The notes under the pieces are model-generated. The model searched no databases and was not told where the DNA came from. It saw nothing but the letters and a program-made list of their open reading frames with translations. Of a stretch of 5,393 nt of DNA, positions 1-5,173 are shown piece by piece. The stretch comes from Bacteroidota bacterium (GTDB lineage Bacteria; Zhuqueibacterota; Zhuqueibacteria; Zhuqueibacterales; Geothermadaptataceae). The position numbers and the translations under genes are program-made. The stretch is from contig DRLW01000403.1 in the NCBI GenBank assembly GCA_011375275.1, positions 1 through 5,393 on the forward strand, in the 5' to 3' direction. Positions within the stretch are counted from its first letter, which is position 1; every line of letters starts with the position of its first letter.

Positions 1-650
1 CGGGTTTCCGGCAGGTTGAGCATAAACCAGTCGCGGTTGTTATCATGCCCGGCGTATTTGTGGTAGAGTTGCACCGGAGCCAGGCCTTCTGCCGGCGTTC
101 CCAGGGTTTCCCGGTACCAGTGCGAAACCAGATCGATCCCATCCGGGTTCGCAGCCGGGATGAGCAGGAGAATAGTCTCTTCGAGTATCTTCCGCGTGCG
201 CGCATCGCGGGCCGTGGCCAGATCATAGGCATACTGGAGGGCGAATTGCGGGGCTGCGACTTCCGTGGCATGCAGGCCGCCGTTGATGAGCACGACCGCA
301 GGCGTGGTTTCGAGGATCCGGGCGAGTTCAGCCTCGCCGTGGATCAGGCGCGGGTCTGCCAGCTTGCGCAGCGCCTGTTTGATCTGCTGTTTCCGGTTGA
401 GATTTTCCGGGCTGGAGATGATGGCGAGGAAGAGGTCGCGGCCTTCGCTTGTCGGGCCGAGTTCCTGAAGTTCGACGCGCTCGCTGTTTGCCGCAAGCTG
501 CTCGAAATAGCTGCGGATTTGCTCCCAGTCTGCCAGGGAGCGGTCTGAGCCGGGTTTGAAGCCGAGCCAGGTTTCCGGGGAGATGATCTGCGCGGAAAGG
601 CTGCTGCAAAGGATGAAAAATGCTGCGATGAGGTGGTTTCTGATTCGCAA
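1..650 (-). CDS. Exported M14-family zinc carboxypeptidase, N-terminal part (C-terminus outside window)
   Basis: The frame stays open to the left edge and gives 216 residues. I place the start at TTG (648-650): a CAGGGA ribosome site lies about 7 bases upstream, and translation from it gives a typical signal peptide, MRIRNH, then a hydrophobic core (residues 7-15) and a likely cut after SLSA (about residue 20). The cysteine at 15 follows leucine, so a lipoprotein is unlikely. Residues 121-133 contain the M14 zinc motif HATE, with H127 and E130 as the first two ligands. NPDG follows at 168-171 and NNRDW at 204-208, matching the family's substrate-carboxylate Asn-Arg pair. The third zinc histidine and the catalytic glutamate would lie beyond the edge. 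The family removes C-terminal residues from peptides; here the site would be the periplasm or outside the cell. The exact substrate is unknown. An alternative GTG start at 720-722, with AAGGA upstream, would add 24 residues before the signal peptide and seems less likely. Confidence 0.87.
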   Translation of the reverse strand, partial: MRIRNHLIAAFFILCSSLSAQIISPETWLGFKPGSDRSLADWEQIRSYFEQLAANSERVELQELGPTSEGRDLFLAIISSPENLNRKQQIKQALRKLADPRLIHGEAELARILETTPAVVLINGGLHATEVAAPQFALQYAYDLATARDARTRKILEETILLLIPAANPDGIDLVSHWYRETLGTPAEGLAPVQLYHKYAGHDNNRDWFMLNLPET

Positions 651-758
651 AACGGATCCCTGTTCAAGCAATGATCTGAAAACGAGTCCTTTCGCCAGCT
701 CTGCCCAGTCCTGCGCAGGCACCGGTTTCCTTTTCCCTGAAACCGAATCGAATGCAGA

Positions 759-787
759 ATTATACCAGCAAGACGGCTGGCTGCCGG
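759..787 (-). promoter_or_regulatory. Candidate promoter for the M14 peptidase gene
   Basis: On the minus strand a perfect TATAAT (759-764) is preceded by TG one base upstream, which makes an extended -10. The -35 position, CCGGCA (782-787), is weak at 3 of 6 and sits 17 bases away. Transcription would start near 752 and leave a leader of about 100 bases before the TTG start. That leader contains a 7-bp hairpin, CGGTTTC/GAAACCG (723-729 with 739-745). The assignment rests on consensus match only. Confidence 0.5.
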
Positions 788-925
788 AAAAGAAAATGTT
801 CTGAGCAGAGAGTGGGTGTTGTTTTGGGTGAAATGGCGTCAGGGCATAGCAGGTGTGAGTCCTGAGGAGAAAGTAAGCAGGGGATGGATTATCACAAGGG
901 AAAAATGACCGGTTGGATATGGGGT

Positions 926-1034
926 GAGGTTAAATTTTGGAAATGGAAGCGGGTTGGTTTATGGGGTGAAGGGAGTGCAGTGGACGCTGGAGCGTCCGGC
1001 TTGGCGTCCCACCGCAGGAGCGGTGGGACGAGAG
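926..1034. repeat. Two-hairpin REP-like repeat, copy 1
   Basis: This copy begins GAGGTTAAAT and ends in two perfect hairpins. The first is GGACGC-TGGA-GCGTCC (982-997). The second has an 11-bp stem, 1005-1015 with 1020-1030, and an AGGA loop. The same order recurs about 125 bases downstream. Paired GC-rich stems with short loops in a gap are the hallmark of REP/BIME-type dispersed elements; membership of a particular family cannot be shown without the genome. Transcribed from the acetyltransferase operon, it could slow 3' decay or help end transcription. Confidence 0.8.
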
Positions 1035-1050
1035 ATGTGGTCTGGGTTTT

Positions 1051-1160
1051 GAGGTTAAATTTCTGGAATTGGTAGCCGGTTGGTTTCAGCGGAGAAGGGA
1101 GTGCAGTGGACGCTGGAGCGTCCGGATTTGCGTCCCACCGCAGGAGCGGTGGGACGAGAG
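1051..1160. repeat. Two-hairpin REP-like repeat, copy 2
   Basis: This is the second copy, offset 125 bases at its start and 126 at its hairpins, so one base has been gained or lost. Hairpins are GGACGC-TGGA-GCGTCC (1108-1123) and an 11-bp perfect stem, 1131-1141 with 1146-1156, again with an AGGA loop. The stems are identical to copy 1, while the AT-richer lead-in has drifted. That pattern suggests the hairpins are what is conserved. It ends about 25 bases past the acetyltransferase stop codon. Confidence 0.8.
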
Positions 1161-1177
1161 AGGAGGACGAGAGGGGA

Positions 1178-1195
1178 GGCGCGCATCACCGCGCC
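1178..1195 (-). other. Hairpin over the acetyltransferase stop codon
   Basis: A perfect 6-bp GC stem, GGCGCG (1178-1183) with CGCGCC (1190-1195), places the TGA stop in its loop. No run of T follows on the minus strand, so it is not a classical intrinsic terminator. It may act with the repeat hairpins just beyond it. Confidence 0.35.
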
Positions 1196-1632
1196 AGACA
1201 CAGCTCCATGGCGAGTGCTGATTCCGGGCAGACGGATTTGAACTGGGTGCTTTCCTTGACTTCAGCAGGGATAACGGAGCGATCCACGGTGCGAAAGCCG
1301 AAGCGGGCGAAATAGGTTTCTGCGGTTTCTGTGAGCAGGAAAAAATGCGTGATGCCGCTGGCTTTGCCGAATTCCAGTGCGGCGTGGGTCAGGCGTTCGC
1401 CCAGGCCGGTGCCGCGATATTCCGGTGCCACGGCGACCGAGCGCAGCAGGGCATAAGTGCCGTACAGTTCGAGAGCGGCACTGCCAAAGATTTTTCTGCC
1501 CTCGCGCGCGACGAATGTCGAGGTAATGTGTTCACTCAGGTCCGCGTTGGGCAGGTCGGAAATTTTCAGCAGGCAGAGGATTTCCGGCAGGTCATCTTCC
1601 CGCGCTTTTTCAATGCGAATGTTTTTGCTCAT
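1186..1632 (-). CDS. GNAT-family N-acetyltransferase, ArsN2-like
   Basis: A complete 148-residue single-domain GNAT protein, the usual length for the fold. The acetyl-CoA motif is clear: RSVAVAPEYRGTGLGERL at 64-81, with the pyrophosphate-binding loop R73-G-T-G-L-G78. The C-terminal part, with FFLLTETAETYFARFGF at 97-113 and the tail STQFKSVCPESALAM at 128-142, matches the TxQFxSxCPxSA ending typical of ArsN2-like acetyltransferases, which often accompany arsenic-resistance genes. No ars gene is visible here, so an arsenic role is only an inference from similarity, and the acetyl acceptor is unknown. The ATG start overlaps the end of the upstream dehydrogenase gene by 23 bases in another frame and has GAGGGA 5 bases upstream. 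The two are therefore co-transcribed and probably translationally coupled. The protein should be cytoplasmic. Confidence 0.88.
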   Translation of the reverse strand: MSKNIRIEKAREDDLPEILCLLKISDLPNADLSEHITSTFVAREGRKIFGSAALELYGTYALLRSVAVAPEYRGTGLGERLTHAALEFGKASGITHFFLLTETAETYFARFGFRTVDRSVIPAEVKESTQFKSVCPESALAMELCLAR

Positions 1633-2590
1633 AGTATTCCCTCAGGTTGGATAACATGGCCTCGGTGATACCGGCCAGATCGTATTGGTGTTGCCAGCCC
1701 CAGTCTTCACGCGCACGGGAATCATCGATGCGGATCGGCCAGGTATCTGCGATGGCCTGGCGGTAGTCGGGTTCGTAGCTGCAGTGAAACGAAGGGATGT
1801 GCTTGCGGATTTCAGTTTCCAGCTCGCGGGCGGCAAAGCTGATACCGGTGAGGTTGTAGCTGGTGCGGATGCTCAGCTTTTCTGCCGGAGCGTGCATCAG
1901 ATCGATGATCGATTTGATCGCGTCATCCATGTACATCATCGGCAAAGTGGTTTCAGGGGAGACAAAGCAGGTATAGTGCTGGTGTTGCAGCGCGGCGTGA
2001 AAAATCTCTACCGCATAGTCGGTCGTGCCGCCGCCGGGTGGTGTCTTGTAGCTGATGATACCGGGAAACCGCAGACTGCGGACATCGACATTGAAGTGGT
2101 GGAAGTAATAATTGCACAGCAGCTCGCCGGCAACCTTGGTGACACCATACATGGTCCTCGGTTCGAGCACGGTCTCCTGTGGTGTGTTGTCTCTTGGAGT
2201 CGTCGGCCCGAACACAGCGATGGAGCTGGGCCAGAAAACGCGGATGTTGTACTCCGCCGCCAGGTCGAGTACGTGCTTGAGGCTCTGCATGTTGACATGC
2301 CAGGCGAGGTTGGGGTCGAGTTCGCCCTTGGCGGAGAGAATGCCGACGAGGTGGTAGATCGTGCGGATATTGTATTTTTTGATCACGGATTCGAGATTGT
2401 CGCGGATGGTGGCATCCATCACCTCGAAATGGCCGTGTTGCTGCCAGTCCGGCTTGCGCGGCGGCCGCAGGTCCAGCCCGACAACCTGGCCGGCGCCATC
2501 TTTGTCACGAAAATAATCGAACAGCTCAGAGCCGATCTGGCCGTCCACACCGGTGATCAGGGTGCGGGGTTTGGGTGTCGCAGTCGTCAT
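1610..2590 (-). CDS. L-threonine 3-dehydrogenase, short-chain (SDR/epimerase) type
   Basis: A complete 326-residue extended SDR protein, close to the family's usual 310-325. The N-terminal Rossmann motif is GVDGQIG at 14-20, and D40 at the end of the second strand favours NAD over NADP. The catalytic residues are S122/S123 in WPSSIAVFGPTTP (120-132) and Y148-x3-K152 in YGVTK. The segment FPGIISYKTPPGGGTTDYAVEIFH (175-198) and LPMMYMDDAI (216-225) are signatures of the SDR-type threonine dehydrogenases, separate from the zinc-dependent Tdh of E. coli. The reaction oxidises L-threonine with NAD+ to 2-amino-3-ketobutyrate, which the ligase Kbl normally splits with CoA into glycine and acetyl-CoA. 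No kbl gene is adjacent. The start has GAGAG 6 bases upstream. The gene leads a two-gene operon with the overlapping acetyltransferase. A UDP-sugar epimerase is the less likely alternative. Confidence 0.92.
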   Translation of the reverse strand: MTTATPKPRTLITGVDGQIGSELFDYFRDKDGAGQVVGLDLRPPRKPDWQQHGHFEVMDATIRDNLESVIKKYNIRTIYHLVGILSAKGELDPNLAWHVNMQSLKHVLDLAAEYNIRVFWPSSIAVFGPTTPRDNTPQETVLEPRTMYGVTKVAGELLCNYYFHHFNVDVRSLRFPGIISYKTPPGGGTTDYAVEIFHAALQHQHYTCFVSPETTLPMMYMDDAIKSIIDLMHAPAEKLSIRTSYNLTGISFAARELETEIRKHIPSFHCSYEPDYRQAIADTWPIRIDDSRAREDWGWQHQYDLAGITEAMLSNLREYYEQKHSH

Positions 2591-2670
2591 GATGTACTCT
2601 CATTTAACCTGAAAAATTCAGAATTCTGGCAAAAGTCAGACGTGGTGGTTTTGTGATTGATGGTGCAAAA

Positions 2671-2699
2671 AAAATATTTACGGGATAGAAAATTGTCAT
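2671..2699 (-). promoter_or_regulatory. Candidate promoter for the threonine dehydrogenase operon
   Basis: On the minus strand, ATGACA (2694-2699, 5 of 6 to consensus) and TATTTT (2671-2676, 4 of 6) are separated by exactly 17 bases. The predicted start is near 2664, giving a leader of about 75 bases. That leader holds a 10-bp palindrome, CAGAATTCTG (2619-2628), overlapping a small CTGAA-AAA-TTCAG hairpin (2609-2621). This may be an operator but could be chance in AT-rich DNA. Confidence 0.4.
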
Positions 2700-2823
2700 C
2701 TGGCCTGAACGATTTTATTATTTGGAAAACAGGCAGCAAATAAAGCTTTTTGATTTGGGTTGATGTATTCTCCGGGTATCCAGTTAACCCGGCAAACCGG
2801 GCCCGGCTCAGATACCGGCATGT

Positions 2824-2860
2824 GTCATTCCGGCCAGGCGCAGCGCTGTGCCGGAATCTC
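2824..2860. repeat. ATTCCGG hairpin repeat, left member of an inverted pair
   Basis: The outer stem ATTCCGGC (2827-2834) pairs with GCCGGAAT (2850-2857), and the inner bases continue the stem with a bulge (CAG 2835-2837 with CTG 2846-2848). It is flanked by GTC on the left and CTC on the right. The mirror-image element lies 30 bases on. The arrangement is like a BIME made of two opposed REP units. Confidence 0.7.
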
Positions 2861-2875
2861 ATCTTTTCTGGCACG

Positions 2876-2890
2876 TGCCTGAGTCAGGCA
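2876..2890. repeat. Short perfect inverted repeat between the two hairpins
   Basis: TGCCTGA (2876-2882) and TCAGGCA (2884-2890) are perfect inverted copies around one central G. A neighbouring palindrome, GGCACGTGCC (2870-2879), overlaps it. Both sit in the linker of the hairpin pair and may be part of the same element. Confidence 0.5.
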
Positions 2891-2927
2891 GATTCCGGTC
2901 TTCCCCTGCGGGGAAACCGGAATGACG
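2890..2927. repeat. ATTCCGG hairpin repeat, right member of an inverted pair
   Basis: ATTCCGGT (2892-2899) pairs with ACCGGAAT (2916-2923). After a bulged C the stem continues as TTCCCC (2901-2906) with GGGGAA (2910-2915) around a TGC loop, for 14 pairs in all. The outer sequence ACCGGAATGAC mirrors GTCATTCCGG of the left member, so the two units face opposite ways. Confidence 0.72.
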
Positions 2928-2980
2928 GTTCCGGGGTAGGCCCGTGCTGTTGCCAGGCCGTCATGGAAATTTTTTGTTTT

Positions 2981-3009
2981 CACCGCAAAGGCGCAAAGAG
3001 CGCGAAGAG
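2981..3009. repeat. CGCAAAG-type short tandem repeat
   Basis: CGCAAAG (2984-2990), GCGCAAAG (2991-2998) and a drifted AGCGCGAAG (2999-3007) follow each other. This matches a dispersed non-coding repeat that I recall from many unrelated bacterial genomes, where it often causes false small proteins reading like HRKGAKSAK. No function is assigned here. Confidence 0.55.
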
Positions 3010-3091
3010 TGCTGAGCTGAAGAGAGAATCATTGCCGGTACATCACGCTCGGTGACTTTGTTTGTTCGGGCATCAGCTTTTCCTGTCATCG

Positions 3092-3119
3092 AAAGCCACC
3101 TTGTTTTCCTGGCGGCTTT
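3092..3119 (-). terminator. Weak terminator-like stem downstream of the ZIP gene
   Basis: On the minus strand AAAGCCGCC pairs with GGTGGCTTT over 9 positions with one G-U wobble, around a 10-base loop. On the plus strand the wobble becomes an A-C mismatch, so the minus reading folds better. It lies about 95 bases past the ZIP stop codon and only three T follow, so it is a weak candidate. Confidence 0.3.
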
Positions 3120-3211
3120 TGGGTTCATGAACTTGTGCAGGCGTTAGTGAAAAACAGCCGTTTCAGACGTGAAAATGGGAAAAAACGCGTCTCGGGGCAG
3201 CATGGTTTTTT

Positions 3212-3943
3212 TCATGCATGAATATGGCTGCCCGCCCACATCAGACCGAGACCGAGCAGAAAGGTGAACAGAGTCTGGAACCGGCCATCGTGCTCGGAGT
3301 GCACCTCCGGTAGAAGATCATCAGCGGCTACGTGCAGAAAGGTGCCGGCGGAGAACGCGATCAGCCAGCCGAGCACGGGTTGCGAAACCCCGTGAAAGAG
3401 AAAAATGGTGATCAGGCTGCCGATGGGTACGGTCAGGGCAAAACCGGCGATGATCAGCACGATGGTGCGCCGCTGCATGTTTTCGTGCAACAATATACTG
3501 GTCAGCGAGAACGATGCCGGAAACTTGTGCAGCAAAACGGCCAGAAAAACAAAAAGCCCGATTTCGGGCATAACGATTCCAGCGCCCAGCGCCACGCCGT
3601 CGATCAGGCTGTGCAGATAGAGCCCGACCAGGGCTGCCCCGCCCATGGTGTGATAGTGGCAGTCCGCCGCCTCGCACGCATGCACCATGATGAATTTTTC
3701 GATAACGAACAGGAAAAGAAATCCACTGAGCAATGGCACGCCAATGCCCGGGCCGATCATGCCTGCCGCTTCCGGGATCATGCGCAAAAATGCAGCCCCG
3801 AGCAGGACGCCGGCACCAAAGCTGACAAAAAGCCGCACGGTGGTGCGCCGCCACGAACGGATCAGAGGAATGCCCCCTCCGGCAAGGGTTATCAGGATGA
3901 TCAGCACGAGATAGAGCGCTGCTGTGCCTGTCATATTGTACAT
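3212..3943 (-). CDS. ZIP-family divalent metal transporter with altered metal-site residues
   Basis: A complete 243-residue, very hydrophobic protein with about eight membrane helices (roughly 8-27, 36-56, 68-87, 101-122, 127-150, 160-183, 188-210, 223-241), as expected for ZIP transporters. These bring zinc, iron or manganese into the cytoplasm. Helix 4 carries HSLIDG (H111, S112, D115) and helix 5 carries HKFPAS (H139, K140, A143), the paired metal-site motifs. Helix 7 ends in LHVAADDLLPEVH (203-215), with E213. The loop before helix 4, HACEAADCHYH (88-98), is rich in His and Cys and may bind metal. Compared with Bordetella ZIP, D208 is replaced by K140 and E211 by A143, so one site of the binuclear centre looks lost. 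The first ATG is chosen because AAGGA lies 5 bases upstream; a second ATG is residue 4. The gene is monocistronic by context. The metal is not predictable. Confidence 0.9.
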   Translation of the reverse strand: MYNMTGTAALYLVLIILITLAGGGIPLIRSWRRTTVRLFVSFGAGVLLGAAFLRMIPEAAGMIGPGIGVPLLSGFLFLFVIEKFIMVHACEAADCHYHTMGGAALVGLYLHSLIDGVALGAGIVMPEIGLFVFLAVLLHKFPASFSLTSILLHENMQRRTIVLIIAGFALTVPIGSLITIFLFHGVSQPVLGWLIAFSAGTFLHVAADDLLPEVHSEHDGRFQTLFTFLLGLGLMWAGSHIHA

Positions 3944-3967
3944 ACTTTTCCTTCCCTGCGCATCTGT

Positions 3968-3996
3968 GTTATAGTTGTCTGCTCCGCCGCCGGCAA
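3968..3996 (-). promoter_or_regulatory. Candidate promoter for the ZIP gene
   Basis: On the minus strand, TTGCCG (3991-3996, 4 of 6) and TATAAC (3968-3973, 5 of 6) are 17 bases apart. The start would fall near 3961, leaving a leader of roughly 18 bases that holds the ribosome site. On the plus strand the -10 reads TGTTATA (3967-3973), which resembles one half of a Zur box; the other half is not present. Confidence 0.55.
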
Positions 3997-4024
3997 TCTC
4001 TGCAAAACCGCGCTAATATAAGAA

Positions 4025-4037
4025 AAGAGAATCTCTT
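4025..4037. promoter_or_regulatory. Perfect palindrome in the divergent intergenic region
   Basis: AAGAGA (4025-4030) and TCTCTT (4032-4037) are perfect inverted copies around one A, about 30 bases upstream of the ZIP -35. The size suits a dimeric repressor site. No regulator gene is adjacent and no known box is matched, so this is a structural observation only. Confidence 0.35.
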
Positions 4038-4196
4038 AGTCAAAAACATATCCGACAATCCTGTATTATTCATGCAGCAGCGCTGTGCGCACGGGAAACC
4101 CGGGCAAGCGCAAAGTTTTCCGAGGGGATGTGATTTCGCCGGCACACATTTACTCTCACGGTTGTTACACTGCAGGTTATGAAAAAGTACGAAAAG

Positions 4197-4247
4197 ACGA
4201 TAACAAATCCGATTATCGTTGGTATTTTAAGCGATAGGTCTTATTTT
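4197..4247 (+). promoter_or_regulatory. Candidate operator and promoter for the BI-1 family gene
   Basis: A 7-bp inverted repeat, ACGATAA-N9-TTATCGT (4197-4219), touches a possible -35, TTGGTA (4219-4224). A TATTTT (4242-4247) follows after 17 bases. Each hexamer matches consensus at 4 of 6. The 19-base core at 4199-4217 matches the classical Fur box at 12 of 19, best at its ends (GATAA and ATTATC). Transcription from about 4254 would give a leader of about 155 bases. Confidence 0.4.
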
Positions 4248-4327
4248 CTTCGACCGATTTGGCATTCATGGCGGCGTCGTGGCTCTTTGGGTGAGCGTGC
4301 AACAGAGGCCGGGTGTGGTGCGACCGT

Positions 4328-4345
4328 TCCGCTTGCAGGAGCGGA
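4328..4345 (+). other. Hairpin in the presumed leader of the BI-1 family gene
   Basis: TCCGCT (4328-4333) pairs with AGCGGA (4340-4345) around a TGCAGG loop. It ends 53 bases before the ribosome site and leaves that site free, so it is not an obvious translational switch. Confidence 0.35.
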
Positions 4346-4410
4346 GTAAGGGAATGAACAGTTTTTGAAACGAACAACCATTCAGATAACCAATCAATGA
4401 GGTGTATGTC

Positions 4411-5112
4411 ATGAACACACACGAATCCATGAGCAGTATGCCGGTTGCTGCGGCAAGTGCAGATGTCCGTGCGCGCTTTATCACCCGCACTTACATGCAT
4501 CTGTTCGGTGCTATCCTCGGTTTCACGTTGATCGAAGTCTGGCTGTTCAGCAGCGGTGCGGCTGAGACGATCGCGCGGGTGCTGCTCAGTGGGTCCTGGC
4601 TTCTGGTGCTCGGGGCTTTTATGATCGTCGGTTGGCTGGCGTCCAAAACCGCGATGACCTCGACCTCGCCCGGGATGCAGTACGCTGCCCTGGCCGGTTT
4701 TGTCGTCGCTGAGGCGATTATTTTCGTACCACTGCTCTATGTCGCCCAGAGTGTTGCCGGAGGCGGCGTGATCGAAAACGCTGCGCTGGTGACTCTGGCC
4801 GGGTTCTCGGTGCTGACGTATATCGCCCACAGCACGGGTAAGGATTTTTCCTTTCTCGGCAGCATTCTGCGCTGGGGTGGTTTTATCGCTATCGCCGCAA
4901 TCGTGGGCAGTGTTTTTCTCGGCTTTCAGCTCGGTACGTGGTTTATCATCGCCATGATCGGTTTTGCCGGAGCAGCTATTCTGTACGATACCTCACAGGT
5001 TCTGCACTCCTATCCGCCGGATCGTCACGTTGCTGCGGCGCTGCAGCTTTTTTCTTCCGTGGCGTTGCTGTTCTGGTATGTCCTGCAGTTTTTCATCTCC
5101 AGTGATGACTGA
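4411..5112 (+). CDS. BI-1/YccA (TMBIM) family seven-helix inner membrane protein
   Basis: A complete 233-residue protein, the normal length for bacterial Bax-inhibitor-1 family members. The ATG at 4411 is preferred over the in-frame GTG at 4402 because GAGGTG (4399-4404) sits 6 bases before it and includes that GTG. A polar 25-residue N-terminus is followed by about seven helices (roughly 30-48, 62-80, 90-111, 122-140, 154-172, 174-192, 207-229). Family marks are TGKDFSFLGS (142-151) between helices 4 and 5 and the ILYDTSQVL motif with D193 after helix 6. Bacterial homologues include YccA, which restrains the FtsH protease in E. coli, and YetJ, a pH-gated calcium leak channel of Bacillus. YetJ uses a pair of aspartates; the second, expected in an LYLD motif in helix 7, is replaced here by LFSS (213-216). 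The true function here is therefore unknown. It is followed directly by a terminator and so is monocistronic. Confidence 0.92.
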   Translation: MNTHESMSSMPVAAASADVRARFITRTYMHLFGAILGFTLIEVWLFSSGAAETIARVLLSGSWLLVLGAFMIVGWLASKTAMTSTSPGMQYAALAGFVVAEAIIFVPLLYVAQSVAGGGVIENAALVTLAGFSVLTYIAHSTGKDFSFLGSILRWGGFIAIAAIVGSVFLGFQLGTWFIIAMIGFAGAAILYDTSQVLHSYPPDRHVAAALQLFSSVALLFWYVLQFFISSDD

Positions 5113-5119
5113 AAAATCT

Positions 5120-5157
5120 ACTCCGGTCTGCCTGATGCGCAGGCCGGAGTTTTTTTT
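5120..5157 (+). terminator. Intrinsic terminator of the BI-1 family gene
   Basis: ACTCCGG (5120-5126) pairs with CCGGAGT (5144-5150). The stem continues inward as TCTGC with GCAGG through one G-U pair, giving 12 pairs and a 7-base loop. An unbroken T-run (5150-5157) follows. It begins 8 bases after the stop codon, a textbook rho-independent terminator. Confidence 0.93.
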
Positions 5158-5173
5158 GCAGTTATGCAGCTTT

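Larger units (their letters stand above)
651..1185. other. Gene-free stretch between acetyltransferase and peptidase genes
   Basis: I see no credible coding region in these 535 bases: the open frames here lack a ribosome site and consist of repeat sequence or antisense sequence. The stretch holds the peptidase promoter and leader at its left end and a two-copy repeat at 926-1160. Positions 790-910 show nothing I can name. Confidence 0.6.
2591..3211. other. Gene-free stretch between ZIP and threonine dehydrogenase genes
   Basis: I see no credible gene in these 621 bases. The stretch contains the operon promoter and leader (2591-2700), an AT-rich run (2701-2765), an inverted pair of hairpin repeats (2824-2926), a short CGCAAAG repeat (2984-3007) and a weak terminator-like stem (3092-3119). 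Open frames crossing it are built from repeat sequence. Confidence 0.6.
3944..4410. other. Divergent intergenic region between ZIP and BI-1 genes
   Basis: These 467 bases separate two divergently read genes. The left part holds the ZIP promoter. The middle holds two palindromes (4025-4037 and 4197-4219) and a folded GC stretch (4085-4112, with GTGCGCAC and CGGG-AAA-CCCG). The right part looks like a long leader for the BI-1 gene. A 56-codon frame at 4179-4349 has a poor ribosome site and is not called. Confidence 0.5.

Noticed and set aside
45..548. A 167-codon plus-strand open frame
   Set aside because: It is antisense to the M14 peptidase, whose zinc motif is on the minus strand.
926..1160. 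A CRISPR array, considered because of repeated palindromic units
   Set aside because: There are only two units of about 125 bases, the intervening sequence is also repeated rather than unique, and no cas gene is present.
1685..2656. A 323-codon open frame on the plus strand opposite the threonine dehydrogenase gene
   Set aside because: It lies entirely antisense to a gene with clear family motifs, has no recognisable domain and reads as low-complexity composition typical of antisense frames in GC-rich DNA.
2587..2874. A 95-codon minus-strand open frame upstream of the threonine dehydrogenase
   Set aside because: It starts in repeat sequence, crosses the AT-rich promoter and has no domain or convincing ribosome site.
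2750..3055. A 101-codon plus-strand open frame in the gap after the ZIP gene
   Set aside because: It is composed of the ATTCCGG hairpins and the CGCAAAG repeat, which give the typical false peptide HRKGAKSAKSAE.
3332..4021. A 229-codon plus-strand open frame opposite the ZIP gene
   Set aside because: It is antisense to a well-supported membrane protein gene, has no motif and runs through the ZIP promoter.
4179..4349. A 56-codon plus-strand frame starting MKKYEKTITN upstream of the BI-1 gene
   Set aside because: The only purine-rich site is 2 bases from the ATG, the C-terminal half looks like random GC-rich sequence, and it covers the candidate promoter and leader hairpin.
4213..4830. A 205-codon minus-strand open frame over the BI-1 gene start
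   Set aside because: It is rich in H, R, Q and P with no domain and is opposite a clear seven-helix protein.
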